The position numbers were made by a program, and so were the translations under genes. This document shows, in pieces, positions 63,467-64,000 of a DNA stretch of 64,000 nt. The stretch comes from Flavobacterium sp. CBA20B-1 (GTDB lineage Bacteria; Bacteroidota; Bacteroidia; Flavobacteriales; Flavobacteriaceae): NCBI RefSeq assembly GCF_028473145.1, contig NZ_CP092370.1, forward strand, positions 2,604,001 through 2,668,000, read 5' to 3'. The number at the start of each line of letters is the position of its first letter. The first letter of the stretch is position 1. The notes beneath the pieces are model-generated. The model saw only the letters and a program-made list of their open reading frames with translations. It did not search any database and had not been told where the DNA came from.

Positions 63467-64000
63467 CTAATTGAACATTTTTGCATATAATTCAAACAAA
63501 CGCGTAACATCAAAATACAAACCTTTTAATTTTCCGTTTTCGGCTATTTTTTCTTCCGTCGATTCTTCATCAATATTTTCATCTGCATTAGAGGCTGTAT
63601 TTGTATGTTTTATGGTTAAAAGATCATACGATCTGCCCTCATCATCTCTTAATAATTGCTGACCACTGACCGGGAATTCTAAAATATTCATCATATAATA
63701 TTCATGCGAAGTGGAAATAACATCCATTGCAGTAGCTTGTGAAAAACCGTTGCCAGTTTCAAGCATTGCACCTAATAATTTATCAAATAAATTGGATAGC
63801 TTTATATTTTTTTCCGAATCTCCGGTGTAATGATAAGCAGCTATTAACGCATCAAAAACGTTTAAATCTATAAATAAATCGTTCTTTAAAACTTTTTCAT
63901 TATACTTGGCAATCTCTTTCCATTGTTCAGTTGAGATATTTTCTGAATTATAATAGCCACTAATTTTTTCATCAATAGTATGTCTTCTGTTGACATTGTA
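63467..64000 (-). CDS. DUF4919 domain protein (5' end outside window)
   Basis: The frame is open to the right edge, giving 177 codons of the C-terminal part. It has a helical, TPR-like stretch (NVFDALIAAYHYTGDSEKNIKLSNLFDKLLGAML) followed by the DUF4919 ending ETGNGFSQATAMDVISTSHEYYMMNILEFPVSGQQLLRDDEGRSYDLLTI. An Asn/Glu-rich insertion (TNTASNADENIDEESTEEK) precedes GLYFDVTRLFELYAKMF. DUF4919 has no known function; full-length members usually have a signal peptide. It is linked to nth by a 9-bp gap. Confidence 0.85.
   Translation of the reverse strand, partial: YNVNRRHTIDEKISGYYNSENISTEQWKEIAKYNEKVLKNDLFIDLNVFDALIAAYHYTGDSEKNIKLSNLFDKLLGAMLETGNGFSQATAMDVISTSHEYYMMNILEFPVSGQQLLRDDEGRSYDLLTIKHTNTASNADENIDEESTEEKIAENGKLKGLYFDVTRLFELYAKMFN

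Overview
The window is chromosomal DNA from a low-GC member of the Bacteroidota, almost certainly family Flavobacteriaceae (Flavobacterium/Myroides-like). I infer this from the family-specific promoter form TTTG-N19..20-TAnnTTTG found before several genes, from Bacteroidota-type proteins (PorV/PorQ-like outer-membrane protein, T9SS plug protein, Lnb/DUF4105, DUF3822, DUF4919, SusC-type plug) and from the absence of obvious Shine-Dalgarno sequences. There is no rRNA operon, insertion sequence, prophage or CRISPR array; this is mostly housekeeping sequence with a few accessory patches.

Layout. 1-7.1 kb: 3' part of an alpha-2-macroglobulin-like protein carrying an embedded SusC-type plug domain, a hypothetical protein, isochorismate synthase (menaquinone route), the bacillithiol enzyme BshB1 and a tandem pair of tRNA-His genes. 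7.1-8.3 kb: the decayed 3' end of an oligopeptidase B-type gene and a higBA toxin-antitoxin pair. 8.3-20.3 kb: PLP cysteine synthase-like enzyme, ABC ATPase plus a permease/M1-peptidase fusion, ferritin, SRPBCC and VOC proteins, AIM24, PssA, and an overlapping operon of PorV-like protein, Lnb-family membrane protein and PHP-type phosphatase. 20.3-31.8 kb: M16 peptidase, aromatic amino acid hydroxylase, two lipoproteins, T9SS plug protein, ApaG, P5C dehydrogenase and GuaB. 31.8-41.7 kb: HMG-CoA lyase-like enzyme, LysE-type exporter, PyrD, a DsbA operon, an HMA-AraC regulator, a dienoyl-CoA reductase-like SDR, YebC, a 52-aa membrane protein, FumC and MurF.

41.7-45.6 kb is the most unusual part: a hairpin-rich element, a 15-bp minisatellite with 14 copies, a two-domain fasciclin lipoprotein, a TspO-like membrane protein behind a 540-bp AT-rich region holding several AGTA-N8-TACT dyads, and an unrecognised protein with a terminator-like hairpin in its leader. 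45.6-48.6 kb: EgtD-EgtB (ergothioneine-type thiol synthesis) and a lipoprotein MsrA, a redox-defence group. 48.6-54.3 kb: the complete ligase-associated DNA-damage-response operon (MBL exonuclease, ATP-dependent ligase, Lhr-type helicase, PdeM phosphoesterase). 54.4-64 kb: small lipoprotein, SemiSWEET, DUF3822-RsmD, RecD-like helicase, KdsB, UvrA, an ECF-type sigma factor followed by a 47-aa ORF, an endonuclease III lacking its Fe-S cysteines, and a DUF4919 protein running off the right edge.

Functionally, stress and damage defence is well represented: bacillithiol and ergothioneine-type thiols, MsrA, ferritin, DsbA, UvrA, Nth and the ligase-associated operon. Gene ends are usually marked by strong hairpin-plus-T terminators, often bidirectional between convergent genes.
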